Assembly: GCF_900101625.1 (NCBI RefSeq)
Contig: NZ_FMYZ01000002.1
Location: 310,001-374,000 of the forward strand
Direction of reading: 5' to 3'
Origin: Cupriavidus sp. YR651
GTDB lineage: Bacteria > Pseudomonadota > Gammaproteobacteria > Burkholderiales > Burkholderiaceae
Length of the DNA: 64,000 nucleotides
The notes under the pieces are model-generated. The model was not told the DNA's origin and made no database searches. It was given only the letters and a program-made list of their open reading frames with translations. Below are positions 17,260-25,493 of this stretch, in pieces (within the stretch, counting starts at the first letter, position 1; every line of letters starts with the position of its first letter). The position numbers and the translations under genes are program-made.

Positions 17260-19686
17260 ATGTCCAATTTCATCGTCAAGAAGGTCGCCGTGCTGGGTGC
17301 CGGCGTCATGGGCGCGCAGATCGCCGCCCACCTGGTCAACGCCCGCGTGCCCGTGGTGCTGTTCGATCTCCCCGCCAAGGAAGGCCCGAAGAACGGCATC
17401 GCCCAACGTGCGATCGAGAACCTGAAGAAGTTGTCCCCGGCGCCGCTTGGCATCAAGGACGAAGCCGGCCTGATCCGTCCCGCCAACTACGAAGACGATA
17501 TCGCCCTGCTGAAGGAGTGCGACGTTGTCATCGAAGCCATCGCCGAGCGCATGGACTGGAAGCACGACCTGTACAAGAAGGTCGCTCCGCATCTGGCGCC
17601 GAATGCGATCTTCGCGACCAACACCTCGGGCCTGTCGATCACCGCGCTGTCCGACGGGTTTGATGCCGATCTGAAGGCGCGCTTCTGCGGCGTGCACTTC
17701 TTCAATCCGCCGCGCTACATGCACCTGGTGGAGCTGATCCCCACGGCCACCACGCAGCCCGAGATCCTGGACCGCCTGGAAGCGTTCCTGACCACCACGC
17801 TCGGCAAGGGCGTGGTGCGTGCCAAGGACACGCCGAACTTCATCGCCAACCGCGTCGGCATCTTCTCGATCCTGGCCGTGTTTGCCGAAGCCGAGAAGTT
17901 CGGCATCCCGTTCGATGTCGTCGACGACCTCACCGGCTCCAAGCTGGGCCGCGCCAAGTCGGCCACGTTCCGCACCGCCGACGTGGTCGGTCTGGACACG
18001 ATGGCGCACGTCATCAAGACGATGCAGGACAACCTGACCAACGACCCGTTCGCGCCGGTGTACAAGACCCCGGCCGTGCTCAAGGGCCTGGTCGACGCAG
18101 GCGCACTGGGCCAGAAGACCGGCGCCGGCTTCTACAAGAAGGAAGGCAAGGCGATCAAGGTGCTGGACGCGAAGACGGGCCAGTACGTGGAGTCGGGCAA
18201 GAAGGCCGACGAGATCGTCGTACGCATGTTGAAGAAGGACCCCGCCGAGCGCATCAAGCTGCTGCGCGAGTCGACCAACCCGCAGGCGCAGTTCCTGTGG
18301 GGCGTGTTCCGTGACGTGTTCCACTACATCGCCGTGTACCTCGAACAGATCGCCGGTTCGGCGGCCGATATCGATCTGGCCATCCGCTGGGGCTTCGGCT
18401 GGAACTCGGGTCCGTTCGAAGACTGGCAGGCCGCGGGCTGGAAGCAGGTGGCCGAGTGGGTCAAGGAAGATATCGATGCTGGCCGCGCGCTGTCGAACGC
18501 GCCGCTGCCGGCATGGGTGCTGGACGGTGCCGTGGCTGCGAACCAGGGCGTGCACAGCGCGCAAGGTTCGTGGTCGCCGGCGGCCAGCGCCTTCGTCAAG
18601 CGCGCCGCGCTGCCGGTCTATGAGCGCCAGGTGTTCCGCGCCGCGCTCAAGGGCACGGATGCCGCCGATCCGCGCAAGGCTGGCAAGACCGTCGAAGAGA
18701 ATGATGGCGCGCGCATCTGGACCAGCGAAGGCGCTGACGATGTGCTGATCATCTCGTTCAAGAGCAAGATGAACACGGTCGGCCCGGACGTGCTCGATAC
18801 GATCGTGCGTGCCGTGGAACTGGCCGAAGCCGACTACAAGGGCCTGGTGGTGTGGCAGCCGACGTCGCTGCAACTGGGCGCGCCGGGCGGCCCGTTCTCC
18901 GCCGGTGCCAATCTGGAAGCCGCGATGCCGGCCTTCATGATGGGCGGTGCCAAGGGCATCGAACCGTTTGTGAAGAAGTTCCAGGACACCATGATGCGCG
19001 TGAAGTACGCCGCGGTGCCGGTGGTGCCAGCGGTGTCGGGCATCGCGCTCGGCGGCGGCTGCGAGCTGATGCTGCAGTCGGCCAAGCGCGTGGTGGCGCT
19101 GGAAAGCTACGTGGGCCTGGTGGAAGTTGGCGTGGGCCTCGTGCCGGCCGGCGGCGGCCTGAAGGAAGCCGCGATTGCCGCTGCCCGGGCCGCACAGGCC
19201 GCCGGCAGCACGAACTACCTGAGCTTCCTCACCAACCGCTTCCAGGCGGCGGCGATGGCCAAGGTGTCGACCTCGGCGCTGGACGCCCAGAAGATGGGCT
19301 ATGTGCAGCCGACCGACACCATCGTCTATAACGTGCACGAGCTGCTGTACGTGGCGCAGAGCGAAGTGCGCGCGCTGGCCAACGCCGGCTACCGTGCGCC
19401 GGTGCCGGGCGCGCTGGTGCCAGTGGCGGGCCGTTCTGGCATCGCCACGATCAAGGCGTCGCTGGTCAACATGCGCGACGGCAATTTCATCTCCGCGCAT
19501 GATTTCCTGATCGCCTCGCGCATTGCCGAAGCCGTCTGCGGCGGCGATGTGGAAGCCGGCTCGCTGGTCAGCGAGGAATGGCTGCTGGCGCTGGAACGCA
19601 AGGCATTCATCGAACTGCTGGGCACGGGCAAGACGCAGGAGCGCATCATGGGCATGCTGCAGACCGGCAAGCCGGTGCGCAACTAA
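17260..19686 (+). CDS. 3-Hydroxyacyl-CoA dehydrogenase / enoyl-CoA hydratase fusion
   Basis: The protein has 808 residues and is bifunctional for the second and third steps of beta-oxidation. The NAD-binding 3-hydroxyacyl-CoA dehydrogenase is N-terminal (GAGVMGAQIAAH, about 12-23; HFFNPPRYMHLVELIPT, about 147-163). The crotonase-fold enoyl-CoA hydratase part is C-terminal (oxyanion-hole motif GIALGGGCELML, about 590-601). This order is reversed relative to E. coli FadB and matches the FadN-like class. A strong ribosome site (AAGGAG) precedes ATG 17260. The thiolase gene starts 23 bp downstream, so the pair can act like a split FadBA complex. Confidence 0.95.
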   Translation: MSNFIVKKVAVLGAGVMGAQIAAHLVNARVPVVLFDLPAKEGPKNGIAQRAIENLKKLSPAPLGIKDEAGLIRPANYEDDIALLKECDVVIEAIAERMDWKHDLYKKVAPHLAPNAIFATNTSGLSITALSDGFDADLKARFCGVHFFNPPRYMHLVELIPTATTQPEILDRLEAFLTTTLGKGVVRAKDTPNFIANRVGIFSILAVFAEAEKFGIPFDVVDDLTGSKLGRAKSATFRTADVVGLDTMAHVIKTMQDNLTNDPFAPVYKTPAVLKGLVDAGALGQKTGAGFYKKEGKAIKVLDAKTGQYVESGKKADEIVVRMLKKDPAERIKLLRESTNPQAQFLWGVFRDVFHYIAVYLEQIAGSAADIDLAIRWGFGWNSGPFEDWQAAGWKQVAEWVKEDIDAGRALSNAPLPAWVLDGAVAANQGVHSAQGSWSPAASAFVKRAALPVYERQVFRAALKGTDAADPRKAGKTVEENDGARIWTSEGADDVLIISFKSKMNTVGPDVLDTIVRAVELAEADYKGLVVWQPTSLQLGAPGGPFSAGANLEAAMPAFMMGGAKGIEPFVKKFQDTMMRVKYAAVPVVPAVSGIALGGGCELMLQSAKRVVALESYVGLVEVGVGLVPAGGGLKEAAIAAARAAQAAGSTNYLSFLTNRFQAAAMAKVSTSALDAQKMGYVQPTDTIVYNVHELLYVAQSEVRALANAGYRAPVPGALVPVAGRSGIATIKASLVNMRDGNFISAHDFLIASRIAEAVCGGDVEAGSLVSEEWLLALERKAFIELLGTGKTQERIMGMLQTGKPVRN

Positions 19687-19709
19687 GAGGCCAACGAGGA
19701 ACCGACATC

Positions 19710-20906
19710 ATGAAACAACTGCAAGACGCTTACATCGTCGCGGCTACCCGTTCGCCGATCGGCAAGGCCCCGAAGGGCGCATTCAAGAACACGCGTCCGG
19801 ATGACCTGCTGGCCACGATCCTGAAGGCTGCCGTGGCCCAGGTACCCGGCCTGGACCCGGCCCTGATCGAAGACGCCATCGTCGGCTGCGCGATTCCCGA
19901 AGCGCAGCAGGGCCTGAACGTGGCGCGCATCGGCGCGCTGCTGTCCGGCCTGCCCAACACCGTGGGCGGCATCACCGTGAACCGCTTCTGCGCCTCCGGC
20001 CTGTCTGCCGTGGCGATGGCCGCCGACCGCATCCGCGTGGGCGAATCCGACGTGATGATCGCCGCCGGCATCGAATCGATGAGCATGGTGCCGATGATGG
20101 GCAACTCGCCGTCGATGTCGCCGTCGATCTTCGAGCGCGACGAGAACGTGGGCATCGCCTACGGCATGGGCCTGACCGCCGAAAAGGTGGCCACCCAGTG
20201 GAAGGTCAGCCGGGAAGATCAGGATGCGTTCTCGCTGGCATCGCACCAGAAGGCGATCGCCGCGCAGCAGGCCGGCGAGTTCAGCGACGAAATTACCCCG
20301 ATTGAGGTAGTCGAGAAATTCCCGGATCTGGCCACTGGCGAGGTCAGCGTAAAGACGCGTACTATTTCGCTCGACGAAGGTCCGCGTCTCGATACGTCGC
20401 TGGAAGGACTCGGCAAGCTGCGCCCCGTGTTTGCCAACAAGGGCAGCGTCACGGCCGGCAACAGCTCGCAGACTTCGGATGGCGCGGGCGCACTGATCCT
20501 GGTTTCGGAAAAGATCCTCAAGCAGTTCAACCTGGTGCCGCTGGCGCGCTTCGTGTCGTTCGCGGTGCGCGGCGTGCCGCCGGAGATCATGGGGATCGGC
20601 CCGAAGGTGGCGATTCCTGCCGCGCTGGCCGCGGCCGGCCTGACCCAGGATCAGATGGACTGGATCGAACTGAATGAAGCGTTTGCCGCGCAGTCGCTGG
20701 CGGTGATGCGCGACCTGGAGCTGGACCCGGCCAGGGTCAACCGGATGGGCGGTGCGATCGCACTGGGCCATCCGCTCGGTGCGACGGGCGCGATCCGCTC
20801 GGCCACCGTGGTGCACGCGCTGCGCCGCCATAACCTGAAGTACGGCATGGTCACCATGTGCGTGGGAACGGGCATGGGTGCAGCCGGAATCTTCGAGCGC
20901 GTCTGA
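19710..20906 (+). CDS. Acetyl-CoA acyltransferase (3-ketoacyl-CoA thiolase)
   Basis: The protein has 398 residues, full length for a thiolase. It cleaves 3-ketoacyl-CoA to acetyl-CoA and shortened acyl-CoA. The nucleophilic Cys is in NRFCASGLSAVA (about 90-101). The His motif is GGAIALGHPLGATGA (about 346-360), and the C-terminal Cys motif is CVGTGMGAAGIFE (about 384-396). It follows the dehydrogenase/hydratase gene closely and is followed by a strong hairpin, which may lower expression of the genes after it. Confidence 0.96.
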   Translation: MKQLQDAYIVAATRSPIGKAPKGAFKNTRPDDLLATILKAAVAQVPGLDPALIEDAIVGCAIPEAQQGLNVARIGALLSGLPNTVGGITVNRFCASGLSAVAMAADRIRVGESDVMIAAGIESMSMVPMMGNSPSMSPSIFERDENVGIAYGMGLTAEKVATQWKVSREDQDAFSLASHQKAIAAQQAGEFSDEITPIEVVEKFPDLATGEVSVKTRTISLDEGPRLDTSLEGLGKLRPVFANKGSVTAGNSSQTSDGAGALILVSEKILKQFNLVPLARFVSFAVRGVPPEIMGIGPKVAIPAALAAAGLTQDQMDWIELNEAFAAQSLAVMRDLELDPARVNRMGGAIALGHPLGATGAIRSATVVHALRRHNLKYGMVTMCVGTGMGAAGIFERV

Positions 20907-20916
20907 ACGCGCCGAC

Positions 20917-20941
20917 GGGACAGCCAGCCGCTGGCTGTCCC
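20917..20941 (+). terminator. Hairpin after the thiolase gene
   Basis: GGGACAGCCAG (20917-20927) pairs perfectly with CTGGCTGTCCC (20931-20941), with a 3-nt loop. There is no T tract, so it may act as a partial terminator or an mRNA 3'-end stabiliser between the core operon and the DegV gene. Confidence 0.55.
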
Positions 20942-21018
20942 ACCCTCTGATCAGGTGAAGAAAGTAGTGCGATGGACACGGAGATGCCAACACACTTGAA
21001 ACGGAGGAAAACAACAAT

Positions 21019-21975
21019 ATGCAGGAGACAGCAATTCTGGCCGACGCGGCATGCGACATGCCGCGCGCAATGATGGACGCCCTGGGCGTCCGCACCATTC
21101 CTTTCCGCATCCGCGCGGGCGACCGCTTCGTGGTCGACACCCGCGACGAGGAAGCGCTGCCCGATCTGTATCAGCAATACCTGGTCGGCAAGCAGGACCA
21201 CTACGCCGAATCGATTCCCCTGCTCGAACGCGAGCTGGAGGACCACTTGCTCAGGAATGTGGTGGCCGGCTGCGATCGCGCCATTCTGCTGACCATCGCG
21301 AGCACGCGCAGCAAGTTCTACGCGAACGCCACGGGTGCCGTGGTCGGGACCGTCGCACGCAGTTTCAAGCTGCGCAAGGACGCCGGCCGTAGCGGCCTGT
21401 TCGATCTGACCGTGATCGACACCGGCGCGATCGGGCCGGGGCAGGCGCTGATCGTGCGCGAGGCCGCGCGCATGCTGGCCGATGGCGCCGATGCCGCTGC
21501 CGTGTCGGACGCCGTCGAAACCCGGTTGCGCGACGCCGCCCACATGTTCCTGATTCCCAACGAACTGCTGTACATGTACACGCGCGCCAAGCTCAAGGGC
21601 GAGAACAGCATCACATGGAGCCGCTACATGCTGGGTAGCGCGTTCAATATCCGTCCGGTGATCCATATGCACCAGGGGGACACCGCGGCCATCGCCAAGG
21701 CGCGCGGCCCCGAAGACGGCATCCGTCGACTGCTGGCCCATACCGAGACCTGCATCCGCAACGGCTGTCTGCTCACGCCGGCGATTTCCGCCGCCTACGC
21801 GGGCAATATCGGCGACGTGCGGGCATGGCCCGCGTGGCAGTCGCTGGCCCGGACGGCGCAGACGCATGACGTGGAGCTGATGCTGGCCCCGATGAGCCTG
21901 ACCGTCGCGCTCAACGTGGGCGCGGGCGCGTTTGGCCTGAGTTACCTTTCCGAAGTGCCGCCACCGTTCGTCTGA
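21019..21975 (+). CDS. DegV-family fatty-acid-binding protein
   Basis: The protein has 318 residues. The DegV/FakB fold opens with ILADAACDMP (about 6-15), and the family's second region is VIDTGAIGPGQALIVREAA (about 133-151). In Firmicutes FakB proteins present fatty acids to the kinase FakA. No FakA is visible here, so the protein may simply bind or shuttle fatty acids to beta-oxidation. Its position between thiolase and enoyl-CoA hydratase genes supports a fatty-acid role. A ribosome site (GGAGG) lies 12-16 bp upstream of ATG 21019. Confidence 0.85.
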   Translation: MQETAILADAACDMPRAMMDALGVRTIPFRIRAGDRFVVDTRDEEALPDLYQQYLVGKQDHYAESIPLLERELEDHLLRNVVAGCDRAILLTIASTRSKFYANATGAVVGTVARSFKLRKDAGRSGLFDLTVIDTGAIGPGQALIVREAARMLADGADAAAVSDAVETRLRDAAHMFLIPNELLYMYTRAKLKGENSITWSRYMLGSAFNIRPVIHMHQGDTAAIAKARGPEDGIRRLLAHTETCIRNGCLLTPAISAAYAGNIGDVRAWPAWQSLARTAQTHDVELMLAPMSLTVALNVGAGAFGLSYLSEVPPPFV

Positions 21976-22019
21976 GCGGCGCACGATAACCACCGAGCAC
22001 GATAGAGACGAGGTTTGAC

Positions 22020-22796
22020 ATGAGCATTGCCACCCGCATCGACCAGGGCATCCTGACCATTGGCTTCGATCGCATCGACAAGAAGAACGCCATCACCGCG
22101 GCGATGTACCAGACGATGGCCGACGCCCTGCGCGCCGCCGAGACCGATACCGCCGTGCGCGTGATCGTGATCGAAGGCAAGCCGGAGATCTTCACGGCCG
22201 GCAACGACCTGGAGGACTTCATGAAGCGTCCGCCGACGCACGGCGCGGATGGCACGCCGGCGCCGGTGTTCCAGTTCCTGCACGCGATCAGCCACGCGAG
22301 CAAGCCGGTGGTGGCATCGGTAAGCGGTGCAGCGGTGGGTATCGGCACCACGCTGCTGCTGCATTGCGATCTGGTCTATGCGTCGGATTCCGCCAGGCTG
22401 TCGCTGCCGTTCGCGCAGTTGGGCCTGTGCCCGGAGGCAGCGTCGAGCCTGTTGCTGCCGCGTCTGGTCGGCTACCAGCGTGCCGCGGAGAAGCTGCTGC
22501 TGGGCGAGGCGTTCAGCGCGCAGGAAGCCCACGCGATGGGGTTGGTGACCAAGGTGCTCCCCGTGGCCGAACTGGCGGACTACGTGCGTCAGCAGGCAGC
22601 GAAGCTGGCCGCGTTGCCGGCGTCGTCGCTACGGGAGACCAAGCGGCTGATGAAGGGGGATGATGTGGCGGCCGTGGAGAAGAAGATGGCCGAGGAAGGC
22701 GAGGTGTTCCGCCAGATGCTGGGAGCGCCGGAAGCGAAGGAGGCGTTCTCGGCGTTCTTCGAGAAACGCAAGCCGGATTTCTCGAAGTTCAGTTGA
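22020..22796 (+). CDS. Enoyl-CoA hydratase/isomerase
   Basis: The protein has 258 residues with the crotonase fold. It hydrates or isomerises enoyl-CoA. Visible motifs are the Ala-rich FTAGNDLEDFM (about 59-69) and VVASVSGAAVGIGTTLLLHC (about 98-117, oxyanion hole). The second catalytic region contains LGLCPEAASSLLLP (about 138-151), where Glu replaces neighbouring residues seen in strict hydratases, so isomerase activity is possible. It is the last gene of the operon, following the DegV gene by 44 bp. Confidence 0.9.
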   Translation: MSIATRIDQGILTIGFDRIDKKNAITAAMYQTMADALRAAETDTAVRVIVIEGKPEIFTAGNDLEDFMKRPPTHGADGTPAPVFQFLHAISHASKPVVASVSGAAVGIGTTLLLHCDLVYASDSARLSLPFAQLGLCPEAASSLLLPRLVGYQRAAEKLLLGEAFSAQEAHAMGLVTKVLPVAELADYVRQQAAKLAALPASSLRETKRLMKGDDVAAVEKKMAEEGEVFRQMLGAPEAKEAFSAFFEKRKPDFSKFS

Positions 22797-22867
22797 GCGG
22801 CGCGCGCCTCGGTGTTTTCCCGGGCGCCCAAAGCCGATGCTTCGGCGGCGCGCGTCGAAGGCTGAGG

Positions 22868-22907
22868 TGTGGCCTCGCTCTCCCGCTTGCGGGGCGGCGA
22901 GGCCACA
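22868..22907. terminator. Large hairpin between convergent genes
   Basis: TGTGGCCTCGC (22868-22878) is a perfect complement of GCGAGGCCACA (22897-22907). A nested CCCGC/GCGGG stem lies inside the loop. It sits between the converging enoyl-CoA hydratase and thioesterase genes and may stop both transcripts, although neither side has a clear T tract. Confidence 0.5.
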
Positions 22908-22918
22908 GCCGGCGAAGT

Positions 22919-23323
22919 TCAGGCCGTCGGCAGCGTGCGCGGCTGGCGGCTCTCATCCGTTGCCACGTACGTCAACGTGGCTTCCGTGACCTTCACCACC
23001 GCGTGCCTGTGGCGCATGCGTTGCGCGTACACCTCCACGGACACCGTGATCGAGGTCCGGCCCGTCTTCACGATCTCCGCATAGAAGCTCACGAGGTCTC
23101 CCACGAACACGGGGTGCTTGAACAGGAACGAATTGACCGCCACCGTGGCCACGCGGCCCTGGGCGCGTTCCACCGCGGGGATGGACCCCGCGATATCCAC
23201 TTGCGACATGATCCAGCCGCCGAATACATCGCCGTGCACATTGGCATCGGCCGGCATGGGCACGACGCGCAGGGCGGGGTTCTTGCCGGCTGGCAGTTCG
23301 GAGAGGGGGGCAGGTATGGTCAT
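22919..23323 (-). CDS. YciA-like acyl-CoA thioesterase
   Basis: The protein has 134 residues with a single hot-dog domain. The catalytic-Asp helix segment is NVHGDVFGGWIMSQVDIAG (about 28-46), typical of YciA/BFIT-type thioesterases that release free fatty acid and CoA. FKHPVFVGDLVSFYAEI (about 68-84) is the second family signature. It faces the beta-oxidation operon head to tail on the opposite strand and may adjust acyl-CoA levels there. The TTG/ATG choice is clear, because ATG 23323 begins the conserved length. Confidence 0.9.
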   Translation of the reverse strand: MTIPAPLSELPAGKNPALRVVPMPADANVHGDVFGGWIMSQVDIAGSIPAVERAQGRVATVAVNSFLFKHPVFVGDLVSFYAEIVKTGRTSITVSVEVYAQRMRHRHAVVKVTEATLTYVATDESRQPRTLPTA

Positions 23324-23408
23324 GGCGGGCAGGTAGGGTACGGAGGGCTTGATCTGCCGGGCTGTGCGATCTCTGCGACAATCGCGGCATTGGCCCGAAT
23401 TCTAACGT

Positions 23409-25301
23409 ATGCGCCGCTATTCCACGACCGCCGAGCCCGCCCCCGCCGACCCGGCCAACACGCTGTTCCATAACACCGGTGCGCCTCGCAGCGACTGGCA
23501 GACCGTCCGTAACCTCCTGCCCTACGTCTGGCACTACAAGTGGCGCGTGATGCTGGCGCTGACCTGCCTGGTGGCGGCCAAGGTGGCCAACCTGGGCGTG
23601 CCCGTGCTGATGAAGAAGCTGGTCGACAGCATGAACATCGGGCCGGGCGACACGGCTGCCTTGCTGGTGGTGCCTGTCGGGCTGATTGTTGCCTATGGCG
23701 TGCTGCGACTCTCCGGCACGTTATTCACCGAGTTGCGCGAGATCCTCTTTTCCAAGGTCACGCAGAGCGCCGTGCGCGAGATCGCGCTGCAGGTGTTCCG
23801 GCATCTTCATGCCCTGTCGCTACGCTTCCACCTGGAGCGGCAGACTGGCGGCATGAGCCGCGACATCGAGCGCGGCACGCGCGGCATCCAGTCGCTGATT
23901 TCCTATTCGCTGTACAGCATCCTGCCCACGCTGGTGGAGATGTCGCTGGTGATCGGCTTCTTCGTCGTGCGCTACGACATCTGGTTCGCGGCCATCACCA
24001 CCTGCGCGCTGGTGGGCTACATCGTCTTCACGATCGTCGTGACCGAGTGGCGCACGCACTTCCGGCGCAAGATGAACGAGCTCGATTCGCGTGCCAACCA
24101 GAAGGCCATCGACTCGCTGCTGAACTTCGAGACCGTGAAGTACTTCGGCAACGAGGAGTACGAGGCGCGGCGCTATGACGAGAACCTGCGCACCTATCGC
24201 ACGGCGGCCATCCGCTCGCAGAACTCGCTGTCGTTCCTGAACTTCGGCCAGCAGGCGATCATCGCGGTGGGGCTGATCCTGATCCTGTGGCGCGCCACCG
24301 TCGGCGTTGCGGCCGGCAAGCTGACGCTCGGCGATCTTGTGCTGGTCAACACGCTGATGATCCAGCTCTATATCCCGCTGAATTTCCTGGGCGTGATCTA
24401 CCGGGAAATCAAGCAGGCCACCACGGACATGGATCGCATGTTCGTTCTGCTGGGCACGAACATGGAAGTGGCGGACGCGCCCGACGCGCCGGCGCTGCAG
24501 GTGACGGGTGCCGAGGTGCGCTTCCGCCACGTTGGCTTTGGCTACGAAAACAATCGCGTGATCCTGAATGATGTGGACTTCACGATCGCGGCGGGCACGA
24601 CGACGGCCGTGGTCGGGCATAGCGGTTCGGGCAAGTCGACGCTGGCGCGGTTGCTGTTCCGCTTCTACGACGCCAGCAGCGGCGGCATCGAGATCGACGG
24701 GCAGGATATCCGCAGCATCCGCCAGGCGAGCCTGCGTGCGTCGATCGGCATCGTGCCGCAGGACACCGTGTTGTTCAACGACAGCATCTACTACAACATC
24801 GCCTACGGCCGTCCCGAAGCCACGCGCGACGAGGTCATCGACGCCGCGCGCGCCGCGCAGATCGACAGCTTCATCCGCGAACTGCCACAGGGCTACGACA
24901 CGCCGGTGGGCGAGCGCGGCCTGAAGCTGTCGGGTGGCGAGAAGCAACGCGTGGCCATCGCCCGGACGCTGCTGAAGAACCCGCCGATCCTCGTGTTCGA
25001 CGAAGCCACGTCGGCGCTGGATTCCCGCACCGAGCAGGCGATCCAGGCCGAGCTCATGCGGCTGGCGCAGAACCGCACCACGCTGCTGATCGCCCACCGA
25101 CTGTCCACGGTGGTCCACGCCGACCAGATCCTGGTGATGGATCACGGCCGCATCATCGAACGCGGTACGCACGCCGCGCTGATGCGGGCCAACGGGCGCT
25201 ATGCCGAGATGTGGCAGATTCAGGCGCGCAGCGCGGCCGAAGGGGCGCCACACTCGGACGCGCTGGCCATCGACGTCGGTGACGCCACGCAGGACGCCTG
25301 A
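23409..25301 (+). CDS. atmA: Atm1-type ABC exporter (AtmA-like)
   Basis: The protein has 630 residues: a fused half-transporter with six membrane helices (about 35-325) and an ATPase domain (about 365-600). Walker A is [10 protein letters not shown] (about 404-413), the signature is LSGGEKQRVA (about 507-516), and Walker B is ILVFDEATSALDS (about 527-539). The coupling region NFETVKYFGNEEYE (about 239-252) is diagnostic of Atm1/HMT1 transporters, which export glutathione-linked sulfur or metal compounds. The C. metallidurans relative AtmA is linked to nickel and cobalt tolerance. It starts divergently from the thioesterase gene. Confidence 0.9.
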   Translation: MRRYSTTAEPAPADPANTLFHNTGAPRSDWQTVRNLLPYVWHYKWRVMLALTCLVAAKVANLGVPVLMKKLVDSMNIGPGDTAALLVVPVGLIVAYGVLRLSGTLFTELREILFSKVTQSAVREIALQVFRHLHALSLRFHLERQTGGMSRDIERGTRGIQSLISYSLYSILPTLVEMSLVIGFFVVRYDIWFAAITTCALVGYIVFTIVVTEWRTHFRRKMNELDSRANQKAIDSLLNFETVKYFGNEEYEARRYDENLRTYRTAAIRSQNSLSFLNFGQQAIIAVGLILILWRATVGVAAGKLTLGDLVLVNTLMIQLYIPLNFLGVIYREIKQATTDMDRMFVLLGTNMEVADAPDAPALQVTGAEVRFRHVGFGYENNRVILNDVDFTIAAGTTTAVVGHSGSGKSTLARLLFRFYDASSGGIEIDGQDIRSIRQASLRASIGIVPQDTVLFNDSIYYNIAYGRPEATRDEVIDAARAAQIDSFIRELPQGYDTPVGERGLKLSGGEKQRVAIARTLLKNPPILVFDEATSALDSRTEQAIQAELMRLAQNRTTLLIAHRLSTVVHADQILVMDHGRIIERGTHAALMRANGRYAEMWQIQARSAAEGAPHSDALAIDVGDATQDA

Positions 25302-25316
25302 GACCGTCCTCGCATC

Positions 25317-25342
25317 GACCGCGATTGTCGACAATTGCGGTC
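25317..25342. promoter_or_regulatory. 26-bp dyad upstream of the ABC importer operon
   Basis: GACCGC (25317-25322) and GCGGTC (25337-25342) flank the fully palindromic core ATTGTCGACAAT (25324-25335). Only one symmetric pair (25323/25336) fails to match. The core fits the loose GntR/FadR-type pattern TNGT-NN-ACNA. It lies 16 bp after the atmA stop and about 150 bp before the importer ATG. It could be an operator or an atmA 3' hairpin, although there is no T tract. Confidence 0.5.
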
Positions 25343-25458
25343 GGCAACTGCGCTCCACACGCACCTGCGCACAATCATGGTTCGTCAATGGACCACGTTC
25401 ACGCCCTGCATCGGGGCGCGACGGCCATGTGAATAGCTGGCACGCGCCTTGCGAAAAG

Positions 25459-25490
25459 CCTTCTCCAGAGAGATCAACTACTGGAGAAGG
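25459..25490 (+). promoter_or_regulatory. Hairpin that sequesters the importer ribosome site
   Basis: CCTTCTCCAG (25459-25468) is the exact complement of CTGGAGAAGG (25481-25490), with a 12-nt loop. The right arm is the ribosome binding site (GGAGAAGG) of the gene starting at 25494. When folded, translation should be blocked, which suggests control at the RNA level. Confidence 0.6.
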
Positions 25491-25493
25491 TTC

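Noticed and set aside
17233..19500. A 755-codon open frame on the minus strand
   Set aside because: It is antisense to the hydroxyacyl-CoA dehydrogenase/hydratase gene, with no motif or ribosome site, so it is a shadow of codon bias.
25302..25493. TPP or other known riboswitch before the THI5-like binding protein
   Set aside because: The conserved TPP core sequences are not present. Only the 26-bp dyad and the ribosome-site hairpin are seen.
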